DNA of 64,000 bases from assembly GCF_016100455.1 (NCBI RefSeq), contig NZ_JACFSK010000001.1, positions 496,001-560,000 on the forward strand, written 5' to 3'. The translations under genes were made by a program, and so were the position numbers. The stretch is from Bartonella sp. M0283 (GTDB taxonomy: Bacteria; Pseudomonadota; Alphaproteobacteria; Rhizobiales; Rhizobiaceae). Under the pieces are notes generated by a model that was given only the letters and a program-made list of their open reading frames with translations, searched no databases and was not told where the DNA came from. Of the stretch, positions 1 through 9,098 are shown piece after piece (the first letter of the stretch is position 1; every line of letters starts with the position of its first letter).

Positions 1-1359
1 GACACCGATACCCGATTGCTTTACTCCACCGAACGGAGCATTGGGTTGAATCCCGCCATGACCATTAATCCATGCGATACCACATTCCAGCCGGCTGGCC
101 AGTGCTTTTGCTTTTGCAATATCTTTCGACCAGACTGAACCACCGAGCCCGTTGGGGTTGTTGTTGGCAGCTTCTATGACCTTGTCGATATTGGTGAAAC
201 GGATAATGGGAAGGGCAGGACCGAATTGTTCACGGTCTACAAGCATTGCACCATCTTCGATATCGGCAACCAAAGTGACCGGATAGAAGTAACCGTTCTG
301 GTGAGTAGGATCACCGCCAATCAGAATTTTCGCACCGCGTTTTTTTGCATCTTCTACGCATTCACGGACAATGTTGAATTGCATAGCATTCTGGACAGGA
401 CCGAGTTGAGAGGTTTCATCAAGACCGTCGCCCATTTTGATTTTTGCGGCATAAGAAACCAGACTTTTGCAAAGTTTCTCATAAATCTCGTCATGCACGT
501 AAAGGCGTTTAATACAGGCACATATTTGGCCACTATTGCTAAACGCTCCCCAAAAAATTTTCTCGGTTATTTCTTCAATATTGCAATCGGGAAGGATAAT
601 TGCCGCGTCATTTCCACCCAGTTCAAGTGTCAGCCGTTTAAGATTTTCGGCAGCACTTCCCATAATTTTGCGGCCCGTCGGAGCAGAGCCCGTAAAGACG
701 ATTTTGTTAATGCCGGGATGGGACGACATCAATGCCCCGAGTTCACCTTTTCCGGTAACGATATTAAGCACTCCGGCAGGTAAAATTGTATTGAGCAATT
801 CGACCATGCGGATGGTTGCCAAAGGCGTATATTCGGAGGGTTTGATCACCACAGTATTGCCGGCACGCAAAGCCGGCACAATGTGCCACATGGCAATCAT
901 CAAAGGAAAATTCCATGGTGTAATCGAGCCTACAACGCCGATGGGTTTGCGGTGAATTTCGACTTTTGCCAAGCCTGCATCCTCGACAACTTCTACAGGA
1001 ATATCAAGATGAGCGGTGTAATCGCTCCAAAAAGTGGCGCCGCCCACTTCGCCAAGGGAACCTTGAGCGTTTAACGGTTTTCCTTGCTCGAGAGTGATCA
1101 ATCGCGCAAGTTCGTCTTTATGGGAATCGAGAATTCCGGCGATTTTCAAACAAATTTGCTGTCTTTGCCGGTCTTCCATTGAAGACCAGGCCGGAAAGGC
1201 AGCTTGTGCCGCTTTGACTGCAAGATCAAGCTCTGTTTGCCCCGCCACGGGCATCAGGCCGACAATGTCGCCATTGGAAGGGTTGTGCACCTCATGGAAA
1301 TTGCTTGTTTCCAGTTTTTGACCATTAATAATAAGGCTATATTTCTTTGCGCCTGACAT
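1..1359 (-). CDS. Aldehyde dehydrogenase, NAD(P)-dependent (3' end cut off by window edge)
   Basis: This open frame runs off the left edge; 453 codons are visible. Family hallmarks include the substrate/cofactor segment TPWNFPL near residue 155, ELGGND near 255 (catalytic Glu region), and GQICACIKR near 290 with the nucleophilic Cys. The start ATG follows a good ribosome site (GGAGG on the minus strand). The enzyme should oxidise an aldehyde to its carboxylic acid in the cytoplasm. Its position behind an aromatic hydroxylase and a homogentisate cluster suggests an aryl-acetaldehyde substrate, but this is inference; the family is too broad to fix the substrate. The C-terminal end lies outside the window. 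Confidence 0.93.
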   Translation of the reverse strand, partial: MSGAKKYSLIINGQKLETSNFHEVHNPSNGDIVGLMPVAGQTELDLAVKAAQAAFPAWSSMEDRQRQQICLKIAGILDSHKDELARLITLEQGKPLNAQGSLGEVGGATFWSDYTAHLDIPVEVVEDAGLAKVEIHRKPIGVVGSITPWNFPLMIAMWHIVPALRAGNTVVIKPSEYTPLATIRMVELLNTILPAGVLNIVTGKGELGALMSSHPGINKIVFTGSAPTGRKIMGSAAENLKRLTLELGGNDAAIILPDCNIEEITEKIFWGAFSNSGQICACIKRLYVHDEIYEKLCKSLVSYAAKIKMGDGLDETSQLGPVQNAMQFNIVRECVEDAKKRGAKILIGGDPTHQNGYFYPVTLVADIEDGAMLVDREQFGPALPIIRFTNIDKVIEAANNNPNGLGGSVWSKDIAKAKALASRLECGIAWINGHGGIQPNAPFGGVKQSGIGV

Positions 1360-1466
1360 GCGGGTTCCTCCTGCAACTCCTCTGATAATACATGAACCTA
1401 CCAGTCTGACGAAGCTCTGGCAATAACAATGAACATGTTAAATATAGACTTGTCTTATGTGTTATT

Positions 1467-1661
1467 TTAACGATTTGCAACCCTTGCCGCATCAAGTGCT
1501 TCGTCAAGCACAGCCTCGTCACCTATATGGTTTGCAAGCAGCAAAATCAGACGGGCATTGAAGGCCGCGCTCTGTTTTTCATCAAGACCGTCATGGGCAT
1601 GAATGAGTTTATCGTAAAAATTGTCAGGATGAGCAATATTGGCTTTGGTATTGAGTGCCAT
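1467..1661 (-). CDS. DUF2783 small protein, possible coupling subunit of the adjacent hydroxylase
   Basis: A 64-residue soluble protein with the DUF2783 pattern: an N-terminal DPxxFYxxL-like segment (HPDNFYDKL) and the block ARLILLLANHIGD. No signal peptide or membrane segment. Its ATG lies one base after the stop of the FAD hydroxylase gene, so the two are almost certainly cotranscribed and translationally coupled. In Pseudomonas putida U a tiny protein (MhaB) partners a flavoprotein (MhaA) in 3-hydroxyphenylacetate 6-hydroxylase. Size and context match that arrangement here, but the functional link is an inference. Confidence 0.85.
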   Translation of the reverse strand: MALNTKANIAHPDNFYDKLIHAHDGLDEKQSAAFNARLILLLANHIGDEAVLDEALDAARVANR

Positions 1662-1662
1662 G

Positions 1663-3279
1663 TCAAATTCTCCCTATCGCCTTTTTGAGACCGGATTCCA
1701 CTTTTTCGCTGTCATAATTTTCCCAACGTGCGGCAACATGCTGGTCAGGCCGGATGAGATAGATTGCTGCGTTTGATGGCCCGAGCAATCTTTCCTGTAA
1801 TTGACCGGAAATGTCATCCTCACTCGATAAGCTCAGCGGTACGACGTTAATTCCGGCAATTTTACCGGTTTTTGGCTCTTTCTGATTGATAACAAGCAAA
1901 GTGAAGTGATTACCGGTTAAACGGTCAAGCAAATAACCGTCTTTCAGGCGGACATCGGGCAGAACCGAGCCGGGGCGGCTTCGTAAGGGGAGAGTTGTCA
2001 GATCATCCGTGTTCAAGGAAGATCGATCATAAGTTGCAGGTACCGAAAGTCTTCCCGAATTGACCATCGGGCGGGTCAATTCGAAATGTTCCGAAAGATC
2101 CAGAACAGCATCCCGGAACAGCCGGCTGATTGGCGATTTCGGGGTGATAAAATCGGTTGCACGGGTAGAATTGAGAATGTTCTCGTCGGCGGCGTAAATG
2201 CGTTCATCATTATAGCTTTCGAGAAGTTCTTCAGGAGCTTCATTATTGATAACAAGTTGTAATTTCCAGCCCAGATTGTCGATATCCTGCAATCCGGAAT
2301 TGGCACCTCTTGCTCCGAAGGGCGAAACCTGATGGGCACTATCGCCGACAAAAAGAATATGACCATGACGGAATTTTTCCATCCGGCGACATTGGAATGT
2401 GTAGATTGAAACCCATTCCAATTCGAATTTGGTTTCTTCTCCAAGAAAGGCTTTGAGACGCCGAATGACATTTTCCGGTTTGGTCTCTTCTTTTTTATCA
2501 ATATTCCATCCCAGTTGAAGATCGACCCGCCAGACATTATCAGGCTGTTTGTGAAGAAGTGCAGATTGGTTCCTGTTGAATGGTGGATCAAACCAGAAAC
2601 GGCGTTCGACAGGGAAATTTTTATTGTCCATGACAATATCCGCAATCAGGAAATTGTCTTCGAAAACGCGACCGATAAAATCGAGGTGAAGCATATTGCG
2701 GATTGGCGAGCCGGCACCATCTGCCGCAATCAACCAATCGGCAAGAATTGAATAAGTGCCTTCTTCGGTTTCGATTGATAGACGAACTTCGTCATTCTCT
2801 TCCACGACCGAGGTAACACGGCTTTTTCCGCGCAGCTCGATAGGGGCACCCTGTTCGACAAGTTCGTTGACACGATTGACAAGAAATTGCTCGAAATAAT
2901 ATTGCTGTAAATTGATGAATGCAGGGCGTTTATGTCCATCTTCCGGCAACAGGTTGAATTCGAAAACCTGTCTTTCATCGAAATAGACCTTGCCGAGCTT
3001 CCATTGTACACCTTTGTTGGTTGTAACCTCTCCACAGCCCAAGCGGTCAAGTATTTCCAAAGTGCGTTTGGAAAAGCAAATAGCGCGCGAACCAAAACTC
3101 ACTTTGTCATTGTCATCAAGAACCACCACCGGAATGTCGCGTTGGGCGAGATCGATTGCCATGGCAAGTCCAACCGGCCCGGCGCCGACAATAACAACAG
3201 GATGCCTTGCCGGTGTCTTTGCATCCTGATCTTTGCAATGTTTATAAGGATAAAGGGGTACTTCAAAAATCTTGCTCAT
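1663..3279 (-). CDS. FAD-dependent aromatic hydroxylase (MhpA/MhaA-like)
   Basis: A 538-residue class A flavoprotein monooxygenase. The FAD-binding GxGxxG is at about residues 30-36 (VGAGPVGLAMA), the DG motif at about 186 (IAADGAGSPIR) and the GD motif with second FAD site at about 310 (FVGDSAHQVSPFGARGANS). A thioredoxin-like C-terminal tail is typical of the PheA/MhpA branch. It should hydroxylate a phenolic ring with NAD(P)H and O2. It is paired with a DUF2783 protein and lies beside hmgA, fahA and maiA, with no hpd gene in sight. This suggests that it makes homogentisate, for example from 3-hydroxyphenylacetate; the substrate is inferred. Start ATG has GGGAGG nine bases upstream. Confidence 0.9.
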   Translation of the reverse strand: MSKIFEVPLYPYKHCKDQDAKTPARHPVVIVGAGPVGLAMAIDLAQRDIPVVVLDDNDKVSFGSRAICFSKRTLEILDRLGCGEVTTNKGVQWKLGKVYFDERQVFEFNLLPEDGHKRPAFINLQQYYFEQFLVNRVNELVEQGAPIELRGKSRVTSVVEENDEVRLSIETEEGTYSILADWLIAADGAGSPIRNMLHLDFIGRVFEDNFLIADIVMDNKNFPVERRFWFDPPFNRNQSALLHKQPDNVWRVDLQLGWNIDKKEETKPENVIRRLKAFLGEETKFELEWVSIYTFQCRRMEKFRHGHILFVGDSAHQVSPFGARGANSGLQDIDNLGWKLQLVINNEAPEELLESYNDERIYAADENILNSTRATDFITPKSPISRLFRDAVLDLSEHFELTRPMVNSGRLSVPATYDRSSLNTDDLTTLPLRSRPGSVLPDVRLKDGYLLDRLTGNHFTLLVINQKEPKTGKIAGINVVPLSLSSEDDISGQLQERLLGPSNAAIYLIRPDQHVAARWENYDSEKVESGLKKAIGRI

Positions 3280-3699
3280 GTCTGCCTCCCGTCAGTCAAT
3301 TGCAGTAAAGTGATTTTATCATTGCCACGTTTTATCGGGCTTTTTCACGTATTATCGGGCAATTTATTGTCCGAATTATTGTCTGAACTTATGTTTTTCT
3401 CCCCTGAACGGCCCTTGAAATGCCCGATCATCCATTTTCGGCATTTTTCGGTTCCTTTGTTCAAAGGAAGGACATCACAAAACAAATCTGTTGACACTTC
3501 AGCGGTTCGTTGAGACGTCATCAGAATGGCATTTTTACCAGAACGACATCAGAGCGAAGGCTCCGGCTTGTCCGAACGATAAGGGGGCAAATATGCCGGA
3601 GCCAAAACTCCAAAAACTCGTTGAGTTCAACAGTATGTTCGTCATGACAGGTCTTGTCAGTCCTGTCATATACAGAGCTATGCGGTGAAAAATTTAGCG
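3280..3699. other. Gene-free stretch between FAD hydroxylase and MBL gene
   Basis: No convincing gene. It carries two short copies of TTATCGGGC (about 3334 and 3353) and a nearby pair of ATTATTGTC-type words, so it has local low-level duplication. The inverted repeat at 3644-3669 is listed separately. The promoter of the hydroxylase operon (minus strand) should lie just right of 3279, but I could not pick out -35/-10 elements with confidence. Confidence 0.5.
3644..3669. repeat. Inverted repeat ATGACAGG-N10-CCTGTCAT
   Basis: Two perfect 8-base arms separated by 10 bases lie 30 bases past the stop of the MBL gene (which reads leftward). There is no T-run after the hairpin in either direction, so it is not a classical terminator. 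It may be a stabilising 3' hairpin or a protein-binding site. Confidence 0.45.
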
Positions 3700-4650
3700 T
3701 TAGCCTTGCAATGCTTCCCACATTTTACGGTCGCGTTCTGCTGTCCAGATACGCGGTGTATCAATGCCGAGTGCCTCGTCATAAGCGCGTGAAACATTGA
3801 ATGGCAGGCAATGCTCATAAATTGCATAGGAAGAAAATTTCGGGTCACATACGGCGCGACACGCTTCCCATGCCTGTTTCAAAGTTCCTCCACCTTGTGC
3901 AACACGGCGGATTGGTTGATAAGTCGAAGAGACGAAGTCAATTGTATTATCAAGAGCTTCGTTGACCATCTTCTCTCCTGTCAAGGCATCACCCCGACCG
4001 GGTGCAATCGCATCAACATGGAAGCTGCGGATTGCTTCAATGGTTTTCGGCCAATCGGTAAAATGCCCGTCCCCGCAATAGCAAGCCGAATGATATTCGA
4101 TAATATCGCCTGTAAACATCACATTCTGGTCCGGTACATAGGCGACGATATCTCCTGCCGTATGGGCACGTCCGAGAAACATCAAGTCAACGCGGCGTTT
4201 TCCCATATAGACAGTCATTTTGTTTGAAAATGTCATCGTGGGCCATGTTAAGCCCGGTATTTCTTCATGTCCTTCAAACAGGCGGGGAAAGCGGCCGAAT
4301 TCCGAATCCCAGTCTTCTTTTCCGCGTTCGACCACTTGGGAACGGGCAACATCGGACATGATGACCTGTTCGGCACCGTAAGCCGAAGCGCCCAGAACAC
4401 GCACCGCATGATAATGACTTAATGTCACATATTTGATCGGTTTGTCGGTGACACTTCTTATATTTTCAATGACTTTTCTTGCAAGACGCGGCGTTGCCTG
4501 AGCATCTATAATCATGACGCTATCATCCCCAATGATAACGCCTGTGTTGGGGTCGCCCTCGGCAGTGAAAGCCCAAAGACCTTCGCCAATTTCTTTGAAG
4601 GTGACTTTCTTTTCCGACAGATCCCCGGTCGAGGCAAATGCTTTAGCCAT
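3700..4650 (-). CDS. Metallo-beta-lactamase-fold protein with a degenerate metal site
   Basis: A 316-residue MBL-fold protein. The classic HxHxDH motif reads HYHAVR, so the first two His remain but the Asp and last His are gone. The third His (GRAHTAGD) and the bridging Asp (FTGDII) are kept, while the final His of the PGHG-like motif is replaced (APGRGD). This suggests a single metal site or a non-hydrolytic role. The start chosen is the ATG at 4650, which has AAAGGA nine bases upstream; an in-frame ATG 13 codons earlier lacks a ribosome site. It sits between the hydroxylase pair and a divergent MarR gene, so it probably belongs to the aromatic pathway, for example as a ring-fission or thioester hydrolase. 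The function is unknown. Confidence 0.85.
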   Translation of the reverse strand: MAKAFASTGDLSEKKVTFKEIGEGLWAFTAEGDPNTGVIIGDDSVMIIDAQATPRLARKVIENIRSVTDKPIKYVTLSHYHAVRVLGASAYGAEQVIMSDVARSQVVERGKEDWDSEFGRFPRLFEGHEEIPGLTWPTMTFSNKMTVYMGKRRVDLMFLGRAHTAGDIVAYVPDQNVMFTGDIIEYHSACYCGDGHFTDWPKTIEAIRSFHVDAIAPGRGDALTGEKMVNEALDNTIDFVSSTYQPIRRVAQGGGTLKQAWEACRAVCDPKFSSYAIYEHCLPFNVSRAYDEALGIDTPRIWTAERDRKMWEALQG

Positions 4651-4852
4651 AATAACAGTCCTTTCAATGACAGTTATTCTGTGTTTCAACAGATTAATTC
4701 ACCCATACTCCGGTATGGCTGATTATTTTTCAGCGGAAGGACAAGTCGGGACGGCTGTAATAACAAGCCATCCATCACGCAACGCTCCTCCCAGATTATG
4801 CGTGATTTGGTAGTTCAAAACCAAACACGAAAATAAGTGCTGTGTCAATTCG

Positions 4853-4864
4853 TTTCATATGAAA
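4853..4864. promoter_or_regulatory. Perfect 12-bp palindrome, candidate MarR operator
   Basis: TTTCATATGAAA lies in the intergenic space between the divergent MBL gene (start 4650) and the MarR gene (start about 4985). AT-rich palindromes of this size are typical MarR-family operators, and autoregulation from a divergent promoter region is the common layout. No footprint exists, so the assignment is inference. Confidence 0.45.
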
Positions 4865-4984
4865 TGAAATAAAATTGATATAAGCTTTTTCAACTTCTTG
4901 TTATGGCGGTTTTATTGCCCTAATTTAAAAACAGCCGTCCTGTCGAGGGATGGTAAAGTGTCAATTGCTCGGGGAAGTCGTTTA

Positions 4985-5497
4985 TTGTCGAAAAGAAAGC
5001 AGCCTGTTTTTCAAAGCACCGCCGATCGGGCGAATGTTTCCCTATCGGATGACTTTAGTCTATCGGACTTTCTTCCCTATCAGGCTACCGTTCTTGGCAG
5101 TCGCCTTTCATCCCTGATTAGTAGCGTTTATGGCCGCAAATTCAATGTAACTCTACCGGAATGGCGGGTTCTTGTTCATCTCAATGAAGAAGAAAAAATT
5201 TCTGTTCGGGATATTTATAACCGTATCGAACTCGACAAAGTATCCATTTCGCGAGCAGCGAAAAACCTTGAAGCCAAAGGGTTTGTTTTCAAGAAAACTG
5301 ATGAGAGTGACAGACGCCTCGTCTCACTGTCATTAACAGAAAAAGGAAAAGAGCTTATTCATTCGATTGTGCCGGTTGCCCGCCAATATGAGAAACAGAT
5401 ATGCTCCTCTCTGAGTGCGGAAGAAGAAGACGAATTGCGCAGCCTTATTAAAAAATTACTCTTGCATCTTCCCGAACACAAAGAAAATTCGCTCTGA
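4985..5497 (+). CDS. MarR-family transcriptional regulator 1
   Basis: A winged-helix regulator of about 170 residues. The segment LPEWRVLVHLNEEEKISVRD begins the DNA-binding domain, and DESDRRLVSLSLTEKGKEL is the wing with the conserved DxRxxxxxLT pattern. There is no ATG near the N-terminus. An upstream TTG at 4898 is in frame, but the TTG at 4985 has GGGGAAG seven bases before it and is preferred. It is divergent from the MBL/hydroxylase genes and close to maiA, so it probably controls part of the aromatic island in response to a phenolic ligand. The regulator resembles the second MarR at 9159 (both have PEWRVLV), suggesting an old duplication. Confidence 0.88.
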   Translation: MSKRKQPVFQSTADRANVSLSDDFSLSDFLPYQATVLGSRLSSLISSVYGRKFNVTLPEWRVLVHLNEEEKISVRDIYNRIELDKVSISRAAKNLEAKGFVFKKTDESDRRLVSLSLTEKGKELIHSIVPVARQYEKQICSSLSAEEEDELRSLIKKLLLHLPEHKENSL

Positions 5498-5540
5498 GAA
5501 AACCCGCTCTGGGAAAACCCGCTCTGGGAAAACCCGTTCT
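5490..5540. repeat. 15-bp tandem repeat, three copies plus a partial fourth
   Basis: Units based on CGCTCTGGGAAAACC start at 5490, 5505 and 5520; a partial fourth unit starts at 5535. The first unit differs by one base and contains the TGA stop codon of the upstream marR gene, so the repeat grew across the gene end. Copy number could vary by slippage. Confidence 0.8.
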
Positions 5541-5595
5541 CAAGATTTCCGGTATCTCCTTAAAAAGAAACCTGTGTTGTTCGACCGGTCTTCAT

Positions 5596-6240
5596 TCATT
5601 TGCTTTTGTCATTATCCGGATGGGCTTTTTGAAAAGCCGGCAAGGCAACACAATTATTATAGATACGAAGTATATTGGGCGTTTTATTGAGATCGACCTG
5701 CCATCTTATGGCGTTATAAACTTGTGGAACAAGACAAATATCGGCCATAGACGGTACGTCCGAGCAGCAAAATGTCTGTTCAGGCAATTTTTCGAGCATT
5801 TTCTCGAAATCACGCAAGCCATCGGTGATGAATTTGTGCATCCATTTTTTTCGTATGTTTTCATCTTTCGTCAGTTCAATGGCATAAGCAACAATTCGCA
5901 AATTACAAACGGCATGAATTTCCATAGCAATGGCATAGGAGAGGGCGCGCACTTTTTGACGCAGATCAGGTTCTTTTGGCAAGAATAGGCCGGGTTTGCG
6001 GGTTTCGTCGAGATATTCGATGATGGAAAGTGATTGGGACATAACGATATTGTCAATCACCAGAGCCGGAACCAGTCCTTGCGGGTTTAAAGCAAGATAG
6101 TCGGCATTTTTCTGCTCTTTTTTCAGCAAGTTAACCGGTATAATCCGGTATTGGAGGCCAAGCATATTCAAAGCAATTCGCAGCCGATAGCTTGCCGACG
6201 AACGCCAGTAATCATAAAGCGTAATTTCACTCATCTCCAT
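5596..6240 (-). CDS. maiA: Maleylacetoacetate isomerase
   Basis: A 214-residue zeta-class glutathione transferase. The N-terminal thioredoxin-like domain carries the active-site block SSASYRLRIAL (residues about 14-24), close to the SSCSWRVRIAL of known MaiA proteins. NPQGLVPAL and QSLSIIEYLDE are the glutathione-binding parts. It isomerises maleylacetoacetate to fumarylacetoacetate using glutathione. It is the third gene of the leftward hmgA-fahA-maiA set. The start at 6240 has AGAGG five bases upstream; a second ATG two codons later is also usable. There are 171 bases between it and fahA. Confidence 0.94.
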   Translation of the reverse strand: MEMSEITLYDYWRSSASYRLRIALNMLGLQYRIIPVNLLKKEQKNADYLALNPQGLVPALVIDNIVMSQSLSIIEYLDETRKPGLFLPKEPDLRQKVRALSYAIAMEIHAVCNLRIVAYAIELTKDENIRKKWMHKFITDGLRDFEKMLEKLPEQTFCCSDVPSMADICLVPQVYNAIRWQVDLNKTPNILRIYNNCVALPAFQKAHPDNDKSK

Positions 6241-6411
6241 AAAACCTCTTTGCTGGAATGTGAGCTTTCTGTGTTGGCAAATTATGCCGGCCTTGTTTTG
6301 CGGTCGGCATAACGGGTTTTAAACAATAACCATTAAGCCGGAGCGCTTTTTTGGCGACAGCACGTCCGGAATAATGGAGAAATGCCCTTAATAAACGACA
6401 GCAATTGGCAC

Positions 6412-7725
6412 CTAATAGACAACCGCCGGTTCAACAATAGCGCGGCATTCGCCAAAACCGATTTGGACGCCGTTTTTTTCTTCCGTTCTGGCAATGAGAA
6501 TAATCTCGTCACCATCTTCCAAAAAACGACGTTCTTCGCCATTTTCAAGAGTTACAGGTTTTTTCCCGCCGTCTGTTACCTCAAGAATGGAACCACAACT
6601 GTTTTGGTCGGGTCCGGAAATTGTACCGGTTCCCAAAAGATCGCCAATTTGCAGATTGCACCCGTTGGAAGAATGGTGGGCTATCATTTGAGCCATTGTC
6701 CAATACATATATTTCGCGTTCGACAAACCGAGGCGGAAGGGCGGGAGGCCCTGATCGCGCATTTTGGCAGTGCGAATTTGAACTTCCAACGACAATTGAT
6801 AGGCACCATTTTTTCTGTCGGCTTCGCTATCAAGATAGGGAAGTGGCGCGGGGTCACCGGCCGGACGTGCCGGTTGCGATATCCGATAAGGAGCCAAAGC
6901 TTCCGGCGTAATGACCCAGGGGGAAATGGTCGAGGCGAAGTTTTTGGCCAGAAAAGGCCCCAGAGGTTGGTATTCCCAGGCCTGAATGTCGCGTGCCGAC
7001 CAATCATTGAGAAGACAGAAACCGCCAATATAATCTTCCGCTTCGTCTATTCTTATTGGCTCGCCCAGTTTATTGGAACGTCCAATCCATAATCCGAGCT
7101 CCAATTCATAATCGAGCCTCTGGCAGGGGCCAAATTCGGGAACTGTCTGTCCGGCGGCTTTCCTTTGACCGTTCGGGCGACGGATATTGTTACCCGATAT
7201 AATGACAGACGAGGCGCGCCCGTGATAACCGATAGGCACATATTTATAATTGGCCATGAGAGGGTTATCGGGACGGAATAGAGCTCCAACATGGCTGGCA
7301 TGGTGTATGCCAACATAAAAATCGGTATAGTCGCCTATATTGAAGGGGCGGTGCAGTTGCGCCTCGCTTGCTTTTACCAGACATTGTCCGACTTTTTCCC
7401 GGTCCGGACTTTCTTCACTCAACAAATTTGATACGGTTTGCCGTAACACATGTCGGCCATTCGGCGCATGTTTGAAAAAATCGTTCAACTGTGGTGCAAG
7501 AAGTGTTTCTGCGGCTTTTGCAGCTTCTTCCGGAAGCAGACCGGATTGTTTGATAGCCGCGATATCCAGAATATGATCGCCGATCGCAATGCCGCCGCGA
7601 GGGGTATCCCCCCGCAGCGAAAAAATTCCGAATGGCAAATTCTGGATAGGAAAATCCTTATGACCATTGGCCTCTTTCACAAAGCTTTTCAGCCTGTGGT
7701 CATGTGTTTTATCTAACGAAGTCAT
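6412..7725 (-). CDS. fahA: Fumarylacetoacetase
   Basis: A 437-residue fumarylacetoacetate hydrolase. The catalytic block YTDFYVGIHHA (about residues 135-145) matches the Asp/His region of the eukaryotic enzyme. Metal and substrate elements appear later in YELELGLWIG and NDWSARDIQAWEYQPLGPF. It cleaves fumarylacetoacetate into fumarate and acetoacetate, the last step of homogentisate degradation. The gene starts five bases after hmgA, so the two form one operon. The acetoacetate made here is the substrate for the scoAB and thiolase genes on the other strand. Confidence 0.96.
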   Translation of the reverse strand: MTSLDKTHDHRLKSFVKEANGHKDFPIQNLPFGIFSLRGDTPRGGIAIGDHILDIAAIKQSGLLPEEAAKAAETLLAPQLNDFFKHAPNGRHVLRQTVSNLLSEESPDREKVGQCLVKASEAQLHRPFNIGDYTDFYVGIHHASHVGALFRPDNPLMANYKYVPIGYHGRASSVIISGNNIRRPNGQRKAAGQTVPEFGPCQRLDYELELGLWIGRSNKLGEPIRIDEAEDYIGGFCLLNDWSARDIQAWEYQPLGPFLAKNFASTISPWVITPEALAPYRISQPARPAGDPAPLPYLDSEADRKNGAYQLSLEVQIRTAKMRDQGLPPFRLGLSNAKYMYWTMAQMIAHHSSNGCNLQIGDLLGTGTISGPDQNSCGSILEVTDGGKKPVTLENGEERRFLEDGDEIILIARTEEKNGVQIGFGECRAIVEPAVVY

Positions 7726-7730
7726 CGTCC

Positions 7731-9068
7731 TTACCTCTTCCCTGTAAAATATTTTTTCAAGTTCAGACCATACTTCTTGTAATCTTCTTGTAAAATACCT
7801 GATTTAAGGGCGAAATCCGACACTTGCTGCGTAAAACGTGTCTCGAACATAAAGGCCATTGTACCTTCAAGTTTATGGGGCTTTAATTCAGCATTACTTG
7901 CATTTTCAAACGCGTTCTTGTCTGGCCCGTGTGGCAGCATAGTGTTATGAAGCGAAGCACCACCGGGAACAAAGCCTCCGCCTGTTTTGGCATCATATTG
8001 ACCATAAACGAGTCCCATAAATTCGCTCATGACATTCATGTGATACCAGGGGGGACGGAATGTATGTTCGGCAACAAGCCAACGGTCACAAAAAATAACA
8101 AAGTCGATATTTGCTGTTCCGGGCGTCTCCGAAGGAGAGGTCAAAACCGTGAAAATAGACGGATCCGCATGATCATAAAGAATGGGGCCTACCGGAGAAT
8201 AACGACGAAGATCATATTTATAGGGAGCGTAATTGCCATGCCAGGCCACAACATCAAGTGGCGATTGGTCAATGTCTGCGACGTACATTTTGCCGCCGAA
8301 TTTGACATAAAGCTTGCCTGGCACTTCCTTGTCCTCAAAAGCTGCAACAGGATAGAGAAAATCGCGCGGATTTGCCATGCAATTGGCGCCGATCGGGCCC
8401 CGTTCCGGTAAAGTCAGGGCACCACCATAATTTTCACAAATATAACCGCGTGCCGGACCGGAAGGAATTTCTACACTGATTTTGACCCCCCGTGGTATCA
8501 CCGAGATTTCTCCAGGCTCAATATCGATGACTCCGAATTCTGTGCGAATTTTCAAATCGCCGAGCTGGGGGACAATCAATAATTCGCTATCACAGCTATA
8601 AAAATATTCGTTCTCCATTGACCGTGTAATTGTATAGACATGCGCTGCCATTCCGGATGTTGCCCCCGCATCACCGGCGGTTGTCAAAGTGTTGATGCCC
8701 TCCACAAAGCTCATTGGCTTGTCGGGAATAGGCACTGGATCAAAACGCACGGGAGCGACCGGTGTACCAATATTCGGTTGCGGGGCGGTGAGCCAATTAC
8801 CTATACCGGTTTCGTTGAATTTTCCCCAATGGGCAACAGTCGGTCTGATACGATAAAGCCAGGACCGTTCATTGGTCGTTTTTGGTGCCGTAAAGGGAGA
8901 GCCGCTTAATTGTTCTGCATAAAGTCCATAAGCACATCTTTGCGGCGAATTGCGACCGCGAGGCAATGCTCCTGGTAAGGCCTCGGTTTCAAAACCATTG
9001 CCGAAACCGGACATATAGCCGGGCTCAATAGCACTCTGATAATCAGGTTCGGTTGTTTTCCATGTCAT
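7731..9068 (-). CDS. hmgA: Homogentisate 1,2-dioxygenase
   Basis: A 445-residue ring-cleaving dioxygenase. The N-terminal block [20 protein letters not shown] is diagnostic. The iron ligands are visible as [11 protein letters not shown] (His and Glu) and [12 protein letters not shown] (His) in the C-terminal domain. It opens homogentisate to maleylacetoacetate with Fe(II) and O2. It has an almost perfect ribosome site (GGAGGAGG) before the ATG and leads the operon hmgA-fahA-maiA. It is divergent from a MarR gene, with a 90-base promoter region containing an inverted repeat. Confidence 0.97.
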   Translation of the reverse strand: MTWKTTEPDYQSAIEPGYMSGFGNGFETEALPGALPRGRNSPQRCAYGLYAEQLSGSPFTAPKTTNERSWLYRIRPTVAHWGKFNETGIGNWLTAPQPNIGTPVAPVRFDPVPIPDKPMSFVEGINTLTTAGDAGATSGMAAHVYTITRSMENEYFYSCDSELLIVPQLGDLKIRTEFGVIDIEPGEISVIPRGVKISVEIPSGPARGYICENYGGALTLPERGPIGANCMANPRDFLYPVAAFEDKEVPGKLYVKFGGKMYVADIDQSPLDVVAWHGNYAPYKYDLRRYSPVGPILYDHADPSIFTVLTSPSETPGTANIDFVIFCDRWLVAEHTFRPPWYHMNVMSEFMGLVYGQYDAKTGGGFVPGGASLHNTMLPHGPDKNAFENASNAELKPHKLEGTMAFMFETRFTQQVSDFALKSGILQEDYKKYGLNLKKYFTGKR

Positions 9069-9098
9069 GTTTATTTCCTCCTCCAGAAAAATATTGAC

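Noticed and set aside
226..1321. Several plus-strand open frames over the first kilobase
   Set aside because: They lie antisense to the clear aldehyde dehydrogenase frame and show no motifs.
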